NCBI GenBank assembly: GCA_903909375.1
Contig: CAIVVM010000052.1
Location: 25,710 to 89,709, forward strand
DNA length: 64,000 nucleotides
Source: an uncultured Alphaproteobacteria bacterium
GTDB taxonomy: Bacteria; Pseudomonadota; Alphaproteobacteria; Caulobacterales; Caulobacteraceae
Direction: 5' to 3'
Shown here: piece after piece, positions 52,970 to 61,837 of the stretch
Layout: every line of letters starts with the position of its first letter
How positions within the stretch are numbered: position 1 is the stretch's first letter
Position numbers and translations under genes: made by a program
Notes under the pieces: generated by a model
What the model was told of the DNA's origin: nothing
Seen by the model: only the letters and a program-made list of their open reading frames with translations
The model's database searches: none

Positions 52970-53767
52970 TCAGCTCTCCCGCCTGGCGTACGTTGGTTTG
53001 CGCTTTTCCAGGAAAGCCTGCACGCCCTCCTGGAAGTCGCCGTCCGAGCTGGCCAGGATCTGGTTGCGGTCTTCCATGGCGATCACCGCCTCGAGGCCCT
53101 GGGCGTCGATGGCATGGTTCAGGGCCTCCTTGGTCAGCCGCAGCCCCAGCGGGGTGGCGTGTAGCATATCGTCGACGAAGGACTGCGCCTCTGCATGGAG
53201 TTGGTCCTTGGCGACGATCCGACTGACGAGGCCCAACTGATAGGCTCGGTCAGCATCGATAAACCGGCCCGTCAGCATGTATTCGGCCGCCACGGACGAC
53301 CCCACCATCCGGGGCAGGAAGTAGCTGACACCGATGTCGCAGGCGGTGAGACCGATGCGGATAAAGGCGGCGTTCATCCGCATGCGTGATGTGGCGATCC
53401 GCACATCCGACGCCAGCGCCAGAGCAAATCCCCCGCCGGCCGCCGCGCCATCTACGCAGGCGATGATTGGTTGCGGGCAGCGCCGCATGGCGATCACGAT
53501 CTCGCTGATCTCCCGCTGGCGAGTGAGACCTGCGCCGATGGACCGTGACCCCTGCGGATCGCCACGCTCCTTCAGATCCAGGCCAGCACAGAAGTTCTCA
53601 CCCGCACCCTGCAGGACCACCACCCGCACATCGCGACGCCAGTAGAGGCCGACGAAGAATTCCCTGAGTTCCGTGACCAGGTTACGGCTGAGCGCATTCA
53701 GCCGCCCGGGCCGGTTCATGGTCGCCCAGACGACATCTCCGTCCTGGCGCAGTTCAAGATCCGCCAT
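52970..53767 (-). CDS. Crotonase/enoyl-CoA hydratase-family protein
   Basis: The 265-residue product has LQGAGENFCAGLDLKERG and ACVDGAAAGGGFALALASDV, the oxyanion-hole loops, and IGLTACDIGVSYFLPRMVG in the active-site helix. Asp in place of one catalytic Glu suggests isomerase or related chemistry. It starts two bases after the alpha/beta hydrolase stop and is followed two bases later by a GST gene. Confidence 0.92.
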   Translation of the reverse strand: MADLELRQDGDVVWATMNRPGRLNALSRNLVTELREFFVGLYWRRDVRVVVLQGAGENFCAGLDLKERGDPQGSRSIGAGLTRQREISEIVIAMRRCPQPIIACVDGAAAGGGFALALASDVRIATSRMRMNAAFIRIGLTACDIGVSYFLPRMVGSSVAAEYMLTGRFIDADRAYQLGLVSRIVAKDQLHAEAQSFVDDMLHATPLGLRLTKEALNHAIDAQGLEAVIAMEDRNQILASSDGDFQEGVQAFLEKRKPTYARRES

Positions 53768-53769
53768 CC

Positions 53770-54735
53770 TCAGAGCCCTTTCAACCAGTCGAGCAGCAGG
53801 GCCGTGGTTTCGGCCGGCCGCTCCTGCTGGGTCCAGTGTCCGCAGCCCGGCAGGATATGGACGCCGCGCAGGTCCGTGGCGTGCTCACGCATCAAGGCGC
53901 CCGGATCGGCGATACGGCCGAATCCTGTGAAGGCAGGATCCTTGTCACCACCGATCAGCAGCGACGGCTGGTCCAGCTTGCGGCCCTTGAAACCCTGCAG
54001 CCACTCAAAGTCGCGCTCATGATTGCGGTAGCGGTTGATCGGCCCCCGGAAGCCGGAGCGCTCGAACTCCTCCACGTAGTAGTCGAGGTCGGCAGGCGAT
54101 AGCCACTCGGGCATCACGCCCGGGTCCATCATCCCATCCAGCAAGGTGGAGTCCACGCCCTTCAAAGGCCACGAGCCCTTGGGCGCTTCGCCGGCGATAC
54201 CAAAGTAGAACTTGCGCAGGAAGTCGCGGACATCACCTTCGGCCTCGGCCTCGGGCGGACCCACTTTCTGGAACCAGTCCTGGTAGAAGAAGATGCCTTT
54301 CGAGGTGAAGGCCTCCCTGAAGATATCGGTGAAGGGGCGTGTGGGGACACCGGTGAACGGCACCGACAATCCCGCCACCGCCGAGATCCGGTCGGGCCGC
54401 GTAAACGCCGTGTTCCAGACGATGGGCGCGCCCCAGTCGTGCCCCATCAAGATCGCCTTCTCGCCGGGCGCCAGGGCCTCAACCACGCCCACGACGTCAC
54501 CGGTCAGGGCCTCCATAGAATAGGCGTCGATGGGATAGGGCTTGTCCGATCCGCCATAGCCGCGCACGTCGATGGCGGCGACTCGATAGCCGGCGGCGGC
54601 CACCGGACCAATCTGATGGCGCCACGAATACCAGCTCTCCGGAAAGCCGTGGACCATCACGACCAGCGGCCCATCGCCCTCTATCGCGGCGCGCAGCCGC
54701 GAAACTCCGGTGTCGATCCTGTGAAATTCGGGCAT
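53770..54735 (-). CDS. Alpha/beta hydrolase, epoxide-hydrolase type
   Basis: From ATG 54735 (GAGGATCG upstream) the product has 321 residues. VHGFPESWYSWRHQI is the oxyanion-loop HGxP, and GHDWGAPIVW carries the nucleophile Asp, the mark of epoxide hydrolases and dehalogenases rather than esterases. A distal Asp in GGDKDPAFTG and His in GCGHWTQQERP complete the triad. It is the first gene of a minus-strand operon and shares a 123-base divergent promoter region with the crotonase at 54859. Confidence 0.93.
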   Translation of the reverse strand: MPEFHRIDTGVSRLRAAIEGDGPLVVMVHGFPESWYSWRHQIGPVAAAGYRVAAIDVRGYGGSDKPYPIDAYSMEALTGDVVGVVEALAPGEKAILMGHDWGAPIVWNTAFTRPDRISAVAGLSVPFTGVPTRPFTDIFREAFTSKGIFFYQDWFQKVGPPEAEAEGDVRDFLRKFYFGIAGEAPKGSWPLKGVDSTLLDGMMDPGVMPEWLSPADLDYYVEEFERSGFRGPINRYRNHERDFEWLQGFKGRKLDQPSLLIGGDKDPAFTGFGRIADPGALMREHATDLRGVHILPGCGHWTQQERPAETTALLLDWLKGL

Positions 54736-54858
54736 GGCGATCCTCGTCGGTGGGCTGCCCATGCTTCTCCGGCGGAGGGCCCAAGGCAAGAGTGACCCGG
54801 CGTCACGGTTGACCTTGTTGTGCGCGACGCGAACCATAGGTCAAAGGGAGGAGCGCCA

Positions 54859-55671
54859 ATGGTCTCGCTGACTGAGAAGAGCGCCGGGTTCGAGTGCGTG
54901 CTGTGTTCGCTCGAAGATCATGTCGCTACAATCACCCTCAACCGGCCCGAACGGCGCAATGCCCTGAGCTATCGGGCCTACGACGAGCTGGAGCAGGCCT
55001 TTCGCGCCGCCACCGCTGATCCCGATGTTCGCTGCGTGATCGTGACCGGCGCCGACCCTGCGTTCTGCTCCGGCGATGACGTGGGCGAGATCATGGCCGG
55101 CCCGAAACCGGTGTCCAGGGCGCCGATGCCGGTCACCTATCAGGCGACCCCCGCAGCCATCGCGGTGCTCGAGTGCGACAAGCCGGTGATCGCCGCGGTG
55201 AACGGCGCGGCAGTGGGCTGGGGCATGGAGTTGGCCCTGTTCGCCGATATCCGGATAGCCTCGGACAAGGCGAAGTTCGGCGAACTCTTCGTCAAGCGCG
55301 GCCTGGTCTGCGATGTGGGCGGCTTCTACCGCCTGCCCGCGATTGTCGGACCTGCGAAGGCCGCAGAGCTGTTGTTCACTGGCGACATATTCGACGCCGC
55401 CGAAGCGCTGCGTATCGGACTGGTGAGCGACGTGGTCGCACATGCAGACCTGATGCCCCGCGCCCGCGCCATGGCCGCCCGTATCGCCGCCAACCCGCCG
55501 CTGGCGGTGCGCCATCTGAAAGCAGGGCTGACGCGCTACGCCTACGGCGATCCTCGCGAGATCGGCGCGTGGGCTATCGAGAAAATCCGGCTGCTGATGC
55601 AGACGAGTGACCACAAAGAAGGCGTCGCCAGCTTCCTCGAGAAGCGTCCCGCCGTGTTTCAGGGACGTTGA
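54859..55671 (+). CDS. Crotonase/enoyl-CoA hydratase-family protein
   Basis: The 270-residue product has a strong ribosome site (AAAGGGAGGAG). The oxyanion loops are VTGADPAFCSGDDVGEIM and AAVNGAAVGWGMELALFADIRI, and GELFVKRGLVCDVGGFYRLP is the active-site segment. It heads a plus-strand operon with two SDR genes; the next ATG is two bases after its stop. Substrate unknown. Confidence 0.92.
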   Translation: MVSLTEKSAGFECVLCSLEDHVATITLNRPERRNALSYRAYDELEQAFRAATADPDVRCVIVTGADPAFCSGDDVGEIMAGPKPVSRAPMPVTYQATPAAIAVLECDKPVIAAVNGAAVGWGMELALFADIRIASDKAKFGELFVKRGLVCDVGGFYRLPAIVGPAKAAELLFTGDIFDAAEALRIGLVSDVVAHADLMPRARAMAARIAANPPLAVRHLKAGLTRYAYGDPREIGAWAIEKIRLLMQTSDHKEGVASFLEKRPAVFQGR

Positions 55672-55673
55672 CG

Positions 55674-56402
55674 ATGGATCTGGACTTCACCGGCAAGACA
55701 GTTCTGGTCGTGGGCGGCTCCAGCGGCATCGGCAACGGGATCGCCCATGGATTTCGCGCTCGCGGCGCCGACGTCCATGTCTGGGGCACGCGCGCAACCG
55801 CAATGGACTATGAGGGCTCTGAAGGCTCTGACCTGACGGGCCTGGCCTACGCCAAGGTTGACGTCGGGGTTCGCGCCGAGATCGCCGCAGCCGAGGCCAT
55901 CGCGCCACTCGACCTGCTGATCCTCTGCCAGGGTACGGTCCAGTATCGCCGCGCCGAATTCGAGCCGGAGGGCTGGGACCGGGTAATGGCCGTAAATCTC
56001 GATAGCCTGATGGACTGCGCGCGAAAATTCCGAGCAACGCTGTCGGACCGAAAAGGCGTGATCATCATTGTAAGCTCGATTTCAGGCTACACGTCCAACC
56101 GGGGCAATCCAGCCTATGCGGCCTCCAAGGCCGGCGCCATCAGCCTGACCAAAACGCTCGGCGAAGCCTGGGCGCGGGAGGGCATTCGCGTCGTCGGTCT
56201 CGCCCCGGGCCTGGTCGACACCAAGCTCACCAAGGTGACCACCGAGCATCCGGAACGGCTGGAAGGCGCCTTGCGTTCAATTCCGCTGGGCCGGATGGGC
56301 TCCCCCGCCGACATGGCCGGCGCGGCCCTGCTGCTGGCCTCACCGCTGGCGGCCTATGTGGTGGGCCACACCCTGATCGTTGATGGAGGACTTTCCCTGT
56401 GA
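55674..56402 (+). CDS. SDR-family oxidoreductase, atypical NNAG motif
   Basis: The 242-residue product has VGGSSGIGNGIA, the catalytic Ser in IVSSISGYTS and YAASKAGAISL (Tyr-x-x-x-Lys). The structural NNAG is replaced by LCQGTV, as occurs in some SDR subgroups. A TTG two codons earlier overlaps the upstream stop; the ATG at 55674 is preferred. The next gene begins with GTG inside its stop codon (GTGA). Confidence 0.9.
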   Translation: MDLDFTGKTVLVVGGSSGIGNGIAHGFRARGADVHVWGTRATAMDYEGSEGSDLTGLAYAKVDVGVRAEIAAAEAIAPLDLLILCQGTVQYRRAEFEPEGWDRVMAVNLDSLMDCARKFRATLSDRKGVIIIVSSISGYTSNRGNPAYAASKAGAISLTKTLGEAWAREGIRVVGLAPGLVDTKLTKVTTEHPERLEGALRSIPLGRMGSPADMAGAALLLASPLAAYVVGHTLIVDGGLSL

Positions 56403-57163
56403 ACAGCCGATCCGTAGCGGGCTCCGTCGTCCTGATCACCGGCGCGGCCAGCGGCATGGGCCGGGCGACCGCAGAGGTGTTCGCCGCCGAAGGGGCCCAC
56501 GTCGCCTGCACCGACATCGCCGCCGAGAGCGTGCGCGAGGTGGCTGACGATCTAACGCACCGCGGCTTCAGCGCTGAAGCCTGGACCCTGGACGTGGCCG
56601 ACCCGGCGGCCATCAGCCTCGTGACCGCCGCCGTAGCGGCGCGGTTCGGGGGCATCGACATCCTGGTCAACAACGCCGGCGTAGGTGGATTTTCCGCCAT
56701 TGATTCAGATAATTACGAAGCCGTCTGGTCACGGACGTTCAGCATCCTGATCACCGCCCAGCAACGGATGATCCGCGCCGCCCTGCCCCACCTGCGCAAG
56801 TCCGCTGCGCCCCGGATCGTCAACATCGCCTCGACCGAGGCCCTGGGCGCGACAAGCCGCGACAGCCCATACGCCGCAGCCAAGACGGCCGTCACAGGCC
56901 TCACGCGCGCGCTTGCGGTCGAGCTTGGGCCAGAGGGCATCACCGTGAACTGCATCTGCCCCGGGCCGATCCTGACGGCCATGACCGACGGCATTCCGGA
57001 GAAAGACCGGGAGACCTATGCGCGACGCCGCACCGCGCTCCGCCGCTATGGACGCCCGGAGGAAGTGGCCCACATGACGCTGAGCCTCTGCCTGCCGGCG
57101 GCGTCGTTCATAACGGGAGCCACCATCCCCGTTGATGGCGGTCTGATGGCGCGCAACGCATAG
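56399..57163 (+). CDS. SDR-family oxidoreductase
   Basis: The 254-residue product starts with GTG at 56399 overlapping the preceding stop, with GGAGGAC eleven bases upstream. ITGAASGMGRATA, VNNAGVGGFSA, the catalytic Ser in NIASTEALGA and YAAAKTAVTGL are complete. Third gene of the plus-strand operon; paired SDRs after a crotonase suggest consecutive oxidations of a hydroxyacyl or cyclic alcohol substrate (inference). Confidence 0.93.
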   Translation: MNSRSVAGSVVLITGAASGMGRATAEVFAAEGAHVACTDIAAESVREVADDLTHRGFSAEAWTLDVADPAAISLVTAAVAARFGGIDILVNNAGVGGFSAIDSDNYEAVWSRTFSILITAQQRMIRAALPHLRKSAAPRIVNIASTEALGATSRDSPYAAAKTAVTGLTRALAVELGPEGITVNCICPGPILTAMTDGIPEKDRETYARRRTALRRYGRPEEVAHMTLSLCLPAASFITGATIPVDGGLMARNA

Positions 57164-57186
57164 GGCGGACGCCACCCGTTAGGGGC

Positions 57187-57996
57187 CTAAACCCCCTTGA
57201 ACTTACCGGGGCGTTTCTCGCGGAACGCCCGGACACCCTCGCGGAAGTCCTCACTGCTGGTGGCCAACAGGTACTGATCGCGATCCATGAACGATGACGC
57301 GTGGGCCGTCGCTGCGACTACGGCGTTGACCGATTCCTTCGTCATCCGGATCGGGATCGGCGGCAGGGCCGCGACCTTGGCGGCCCAAGTCCGGGCTGCC
57401 TTCAGCGCATCGCCCTGGGCTACCAGTTCGTCAGCCATCCCCCAGTCGAGACATTTGCGGGCGTCGATCGGCTCTCCAAACATCACGAACTGCTTGGCCC
57501 GCGACGGCCCGGCCAGGGCCACGATCCGGGGAATGCTCCTCCAGCTCATGTTCATACCCAGAGGCACTTCCGGCAAACGCAAATAGGCGCCCTCGCCCAC
57601 GATCCGGAAGTCACAGGCCACCACCAGGGCTGCACCGCCGCCGATGCAATACCCCTCGATGGCCGCGATGGTGACAGCCTCGATCTCTTCCCAGGCCCGG
57701 CAGAGATCGGGGCCTGCCATCACCGCACGGCGATTGTCCAGCAAGCCGGGGCGCGCGCCGTCAACATCGCGGTTCGAAAGGTCTGCGCCCGCCGAGAAAT
57801 AGCTGTCCGTCCCTGTGAGGATCACCGCCCGAACGTCCGTCCGCAATCGCAATAGCCGAGCGGCTTCGGTCAGTTCCTCCATCAAGGCGGGATTGAGCGC
57901 ATTGCGGGCATCCGTGCGGACCATCGCCACCTCGACGATATCGCCGCTAAGACTCACCCGGATATACCGCCACGGGTGATCAAAGAGCGCATCCAT
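57187..57996 (-). CDS. Crotonase/enoyl-CoA hydratase-family protein
   Basis: From ATG 57996 (GAGGGAAAAG upstream) the product has 269 residues. LTGTDSYFSAGADLSNRD and AAIEGYCIGGGAALVVACDF are the oxyanion loops. Fourth crotonase in 8 kb. It is convergent with the SDR operon and downstream of a secreted-protein gene on its strand. Another copy of the same enzyme family so close suggests a multi-step acyl-CoA pathway. Confidence 0.92.
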   Translation of the reverse strand: MDALFDHPWRYIRVSLSGDIVEVAMVRTDARNALNPALMEELTEAARLLRLRTDVRAVILTGTDSYFSAGADLSNRDVDGARPGLLDNRRAVMAGPDLCRAWEEIEAVTIAAIEGYCIGGGAALVVACDFRIVGEGAYLRLPEVPLGMNMSWRSIPRIVALAGPSRAKQFVMFGEPIDARKCLDWGMADELVAQGDALKAARTWAAKVAALPPIPIRMTKESVNAVVAATAHASSFMDRDQYLLATSSEDFREGVRAFREKRPGKFKGV

Positions 57997-58072
57997 GGAC
58001 TTTTCCCTCGCAGCGATCCAACCCGGCCATCTTGAGTTGGACTTGCGCTTTGGGATAGCCCCCGACTTCGCC

Positions 58073-58660
58073 TTATTGCTTGTCACGCCCGGACCAGGGC
58101 CAGGGCAATCGCGGTATCAAGCGCTTCTTCGCTCTTGAAGGCTTCGGTGTCAGTTCCTGAATTGGCGGCGCGCCGGTGGCGCTGGCAGGTTCTTTCTCCT
58201 CCAAGGTCTGAACACCCTCGTCACGATCGCAGCGCCCGTCGCGCTTGGTGGCCTCGAACACAGTTGCGACCAATACCGGCTGCAGGCCGGGCTTGGCCGT
58301 CGACACCACCACGCTCAGGTTCCGGCGCAGGGACAGGTTGCAGAAGGCCTCGCGCGTGGCGAAACCTTGCGGGTCCCAGCGGGCTCGTGTGGGCCGGAAC
58401 AACTCGGCGCGCCGGCTGATCGCCGTCATCACCGCATCGCGCACGACTACGGGCTCGCCGTCCGACACTGTAACCGTACAACTGACCGGGTCCTTCCCTC
58501 GCCGGATCATGATCGGGCCCTCTTCGATGTCCCCCACCGGCGCACCGTCAATCACCGCCGACAGGCAGGCTGCTGTCGCCGAGCGGGCGTCATCCGCAGG
58601 GTCAGCGTGCGCGGCGACGGCTGTAAGGGAAACAAACACAGTCAGGAGAATCAGGCGCAT
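58073..58660 (-). CDS. Secreted hypothetical protein
   Basis: The 195-residue product has a signal peptide (1-19, ending AAHA). Four cysteines (TAACLS, VSCTV, FCNLS, GRCDRD) suggest disulfide bonds in the periplasm. The C-terminal tail is basic (SRAKKRLIPRLPWPW). No known family recognised. Confidence 0.7.
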   Translation of the reverse strand: MRLILLTVFVSLTAVAAHADPADDARSATAACLSAVIDGAPVGDIEEGPIMIRRGKDPVSCTVTVSDGEPVVVRDAVMTAISRRAELFRPTRARWDPQGFATREAFCNLSLRRNLSVVVSTAKPGLQPVLVATVFEATKRDGRCDRDEGVQTLEEKEPASATGAPPIQELTPKPSRAKKRLIPRLPWPWSGRDKQ

Positions 58661-58705
58661 GAGTTTCCATAGCCCCTGCTTCGCGGCGAGGGTAAGGCGG
58701 ACCCC

Positions 58706-59125
58706 TCAGGCTCCAGGCGTGCGCGGCACATAGGTCTTGTGACAGCCGTTGCATGCGTCATAGAGCCGCCCGCCGATCTCGAAAGCTTTCTCCGGGTCCT
58801 TTGCCCTCGCTGCAATCTCGCCCTCAGCCCCGACCTGCGTCATTATCTCGGCGAAGGTTGACCAGGCGCCCTCGCGGGCGATCCCGGGGGATTGCAACAG
58901 CTTGCCCTTCGCCTGCAGGGCCTGCGCGCCCTGGACCGCGGCGGTCCAGCGGGCGTCTGCGGCAAAGGCGCTTTCACCATCCGGCGGGTCGTTGCCCGCC
59001 GCCCATAACGCGACCGCGGCCGGGTTCACATCCAGCGCCATGATCATCTTCGACGTCAGGTCCGCCGCCGTTGCGCTGCTGGCGGCAAGAACCACGATCA
59101 GGGGCACAACAAGACGCAGCCTCAT
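58706..59125 (-). CDS. Secreted cytochrome c' family protein
   Basis: From ATG 59125 the product has 139 residues with a signal peptide (ending SATAA) and the C-terminal haem motif YDACNGCHKTYV. Its start overlaps the aldolase stop as ATGA, though the two products have no evident link. Second cytochrome c' in the window, without a b561 partner. Confidence 0.9.
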   Translation of the reverse strand: MRLRLVVPLIVVLAASSATAADLTSKMIMALDVNPAAVALWAAGNDPPDGESAFAADARWTAAVQGAQALQAKGKLLQSPGIAREGAWSTFAEIMTQVGAEGEIAARAKDPEKAFEIGGRLYDACNGCHKTYVPRTPGA

Positions 59126-59793
59126 ACGCCTCGAATCCGGTGGGTCAGATCCAGCGTCGCACGGACCCTGGTTTCGATTCCGGCGTAGTCCCGAGCCTCC
59201 AGCAATGCCTTGGTTATCAGCCCCGATCCCATGCCGCAGGCCACGATCCCCGCGCCGAACCACGCCCGGAGGGACACTTCGTCCGGCTCGACCCCGCCGG
59301 TCGGCATGATCTTGGTCCAGGGCATTGGCCCCAGCACGGCCTTGACGAACTCCGGCCCGCCTACCGCGCCGCCGGGGAACATCTTGACGATTTCCACGCC
59401 CAGCGCCTGGGCGTCGCCGATCTCGGTGGCCGTCCCACAACCGGGGCTGTAGGGGATCATTCGCCGGTTGCAGAGGGTAGCGACCTCCGCGTTCAGCATC
59501 GGTCCCACGACGAAGTTGGCCCCGCTGGCGATGTAGAGCGCCGCGGTAGGCGCATCCACGATGGAACCCGCGCCCAGGATTACGGTCGGGTCGACCCTGG
59601 CGAAGTGGCGGGAAACATCCGCAAACACCTGAGCTGCGAAGTCACCCCGATTGGTGAACTCGACGCACTTCGCCCCGCCGTTGGCGCAGGCCTGGATCAC
59701 AGCAATGCAAACCTGGGGATCCGGGTCATAGAAGACCGGGATAACCCCCTGCCCGATCATTGCGCCCAGCGTTTGCAGACGGTCCCGAGGCAT
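59122..59793 (-). CDS. KDPG/KHG-type class I aldolase
   Basis: The 223-residue product resembles 2-dehydro-3-deoxyphosphogluconate aldolase. Elements seen are GVIPVFYDPDP, VEFTNRGDFA (where the enzyme of this family has an acidic catalytic residue), VILGAGSIVD, the Schiff-base Lys in VKMFPGGAVGG and MPTGGVEPDEV. It could cleave KDPG or 4-hydroxy-2-oxoglutarate. The entner-doudoroff partner genes are not adjacent. Confidence 0.85.
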   Translation of the reverse strand: MPRDRLQTLGAMIGQGVIPVFYDPDPQVCIAVIQACANGGAKCVEFTNRGDFAAQVFADVSRHFARVDPTVILGAGSIVDAPTAALYIASGANFVVGPMLNAEVATLCNRRMIPYSPGCGTATEIGDAQALGVEIVKMFPGGAVGGPEFVKAVLGPMPWTKIMPTGGVEPDEVSLRAWFGAGIVACGMGSGLITKALLEARDYAGIETRVRATLDLTHRIRGV

Positions 59794-59868
59794 CGCGCGC
59801 TAACTCCCCCACGGTCGCCGCTGACCGTCCCCTGAACATAGAGCGCGTCGCCGGTAGAGGCGAGCGGG

Positions 59869-61668
59869 TCAGATTAATGGTTGGCTCAGCGCTGGTTCGG
59901 CGGCGGGCGGCGGGGGCGCGGACGTCTCGACCACGGGCGCCGGCATTCCCGCCGGGATGGGCTGCTTCGGGCTCCGCTTCATCGCAGTGACCATGAAACC
60001 TTTCCACATCTCGGCCGGCCAGGCGCCGCCGCTGACCCGTCCCATGGTGCGGCCATCGTCGCGCCCCAGCCAGGCGCAACTGGCCAGATTGCCGGTATAG
60101 CCGCAGAACCAGGCGTCCTTGTAATCCGACGTCGTGCCGGTCTTGCCCGCCAGATCATAGCCCGGAATGGCAGCGCGCGTTCCGGTCCCGGCGACCATCA
60201 CTGCGCGCATCATCCTGTTGATATCGCCCAGCGCCGGATTGGCGATGGCCGGAACCGGGCGCACCGGCGCCCGCCTATAGATCACCTGTCCCCCCGATCG
60301 GATCCGTTCGATCCCATAGGCAGACACCCGATTTCCGCCATTGGCGAACGCGACATAGGCCTGGGTCATCTCAAGCGGCGAGACCAGGGTCGTGCCGAGC
60401 GCCATCGCCGGATCGGTATTGACGATCGAGGCGATCCCGAGACGGCGCGCAGTGGCGGCCACCTGCGGACGCCCGACCTCATCAGCCAGCCGCGCCGCGA
60501 CCGTGTTCACGGACTTTGCCAGCGCTGCCTCAAGCGTCATCGGCCCCAGAAATCCGGGGTCGTAGTTTTGCGGCGACCAGTTGCCGATGGTCACAGGCTC
60601 GTCGATAACGGGGGTTTCCGGCGTTTGCCCCGCCTCCAGCGCGGTCAGATAGACGAACGGCTTCCACGCCGAGCCGGCCTGCCGCCGGGCCCTGACTGCG
60701 CGATTGTAGGGGGCCGCAGCATAGTTTGCACCGCCCACCAGCGCGCGCACGGCGCCCTGGCCGTCGACGGCGACCAAGGCCGCTTGCTGGGATTTCTGAT
60801 CTTTGAAGCGGCTGACCGCAGAGCTCGCTGCCACGCCGGCAGCGACTTCCATGGCCTGATCCAGAGTGGTCTCGACCGTGAGATCCCGCGTCAGTTTCGG
60901 AACCATCTGCCGGACTTGTCCGTCCACCCAGTCCACGAAGTACTGGGACGGCGCGGTCACGGCGGCCTTGAACACCCGGGGTGTCTGAGCCGCGGCTCTT
61001 GCGCGCTGGCCCGGCGTGATCGCGCCAGTCTCGACCATGGCGTCCAGCACCAGCCGTGAACGTTCCAGGCAACGCTCCGTCGCCTCGGCCGGATTGTAGG
61101 CCGTGGGCGACTTCAGGACGCCTGCCAGCATGGCCGCTTCCTTGATTGATAGACGTGCTGCCGGTTTGCCGAAGAAGCGCTGGGAGGCGGCTTCCAGGCC
61201 ATAGGCGCCCGATCCAAAATAGACCCGGCTCAGATACAATCCCAGGATCTGCTGCTTCGAATAAACCTGCTCGAGCTGGATCGCATAGGCCAGTTCGGTG
61301 GCCTTGCGCTCAAGGGTCCGATCCTGACTGAGGAACAGGTTTCGCGCCAGTTGCTGGGTGATCGTAGATGCGCCCTGGGTGGCGCGGCCGGCCTCGATGC
61401 CGGTTACAATGGCGCGTGCGATACCTCGGGGATCGAAACCCTTATGCTCATAGAACCGTCGATCCTCGATGGCCACAAAGGCGGCAGCCACGTGAGGTGG
61501 AACTTTCGCCACATCTACGGCAGGTGCAAACCGCCCGCCGCGCACACCGATCAGGGCGCCGTTCCGGTCCAGATAAGTAATCTGCGGATCCCGCTGGATC
61601 GCGGGCAGACGGGGCATCTCCAGCCCCTGAGCGGAAATGGCGAAGGCGACAGTAAGGGCAGTCAGCAA
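59869..61668 (-). CDS. Bifunctional class A penicillin-binding protein (PBP1 type)
   Basis: The 599-residue product has a glycosyltransferase domain (AFVAIEDRRFYEHKGFD, GASTITQQLARNLF, KATELAYAIQLE) and a transpeptidase domain (SxxK in AGSAWKPF, SxN in KSVNT, KTGT in AGKTGTTSD). It starts at TTG 61668 with GGGAG six bases upstream; no ATG lies further up. The N-terminal membrane anchor is short for the class. A C-terminal Pro-rich tail follows. It is divergent from pyruvate kinase. Confidence 0.93.
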   Translation of the reverse strand: MLTALTVAFAISAQGLEMPRLPAIQRDPQITYLDRNGALIGVRGGRFAPAVDVAKVPPHVAAAFVAIEDRRFYEHKGFDPRGIARAIVTGIEAGRATQGASTITQQLARNLFLSQDRTLERKATELAYAIQLEQVYSKQQILGLYLSRVYFGSGAYGLEAASQRFFGKPAARLSIKEAAMLAGVLKSPTAYNPAEATERCLERSRLVLDAMVETGAITPGQRARAAAQTPRVFKAAVTAPSQYFVDWVDGQVRQMVPKLTRDLTVETTLDQAMEVAAGVAASSAVSRFKDQKSQQAALVAVDGQGAVRALVGGANYAAAPYNRAVRARRQAGSAWKPFVYLTALEAGQTPETPVIDEPVTIGNWSPQNYDPGFLGPMTLEAALAKSVNTVAARLADEVGRPQVAATARRLGIASIVNTDPAMALGTTLVSPLEMTQAYVAFANGGNRVSAYGIERIRSGGQVIYRRAPVRPVPAIANPALGDINRMMRAVMVAGTGTRAAIPGYDLAGKTGTTSDYKDAWFCGYTGNLASCAWLGRDDGRTMGRVSGGAWPAEMWKGFMVTAMKRSPKQPIPAGMPAPVVETSAPPPPAAEPALSQPLI

Positions 61669-61837
61669 GGCAAGCTCCCGCGACCTCGCTCCCTCAAGCG
61701 GATCGCCTGGGTCCTATGTCTCCCGCGCGCTGCCGGTCGCCAAGATAATTCGCTGTAATGCGGGCGCCGCTTGCCGCTTGCCCTCGGGACAGTCACTTTG
61801 GCCCCTCTGGATTCGCCCACCTAAGGAGACTACCCGC

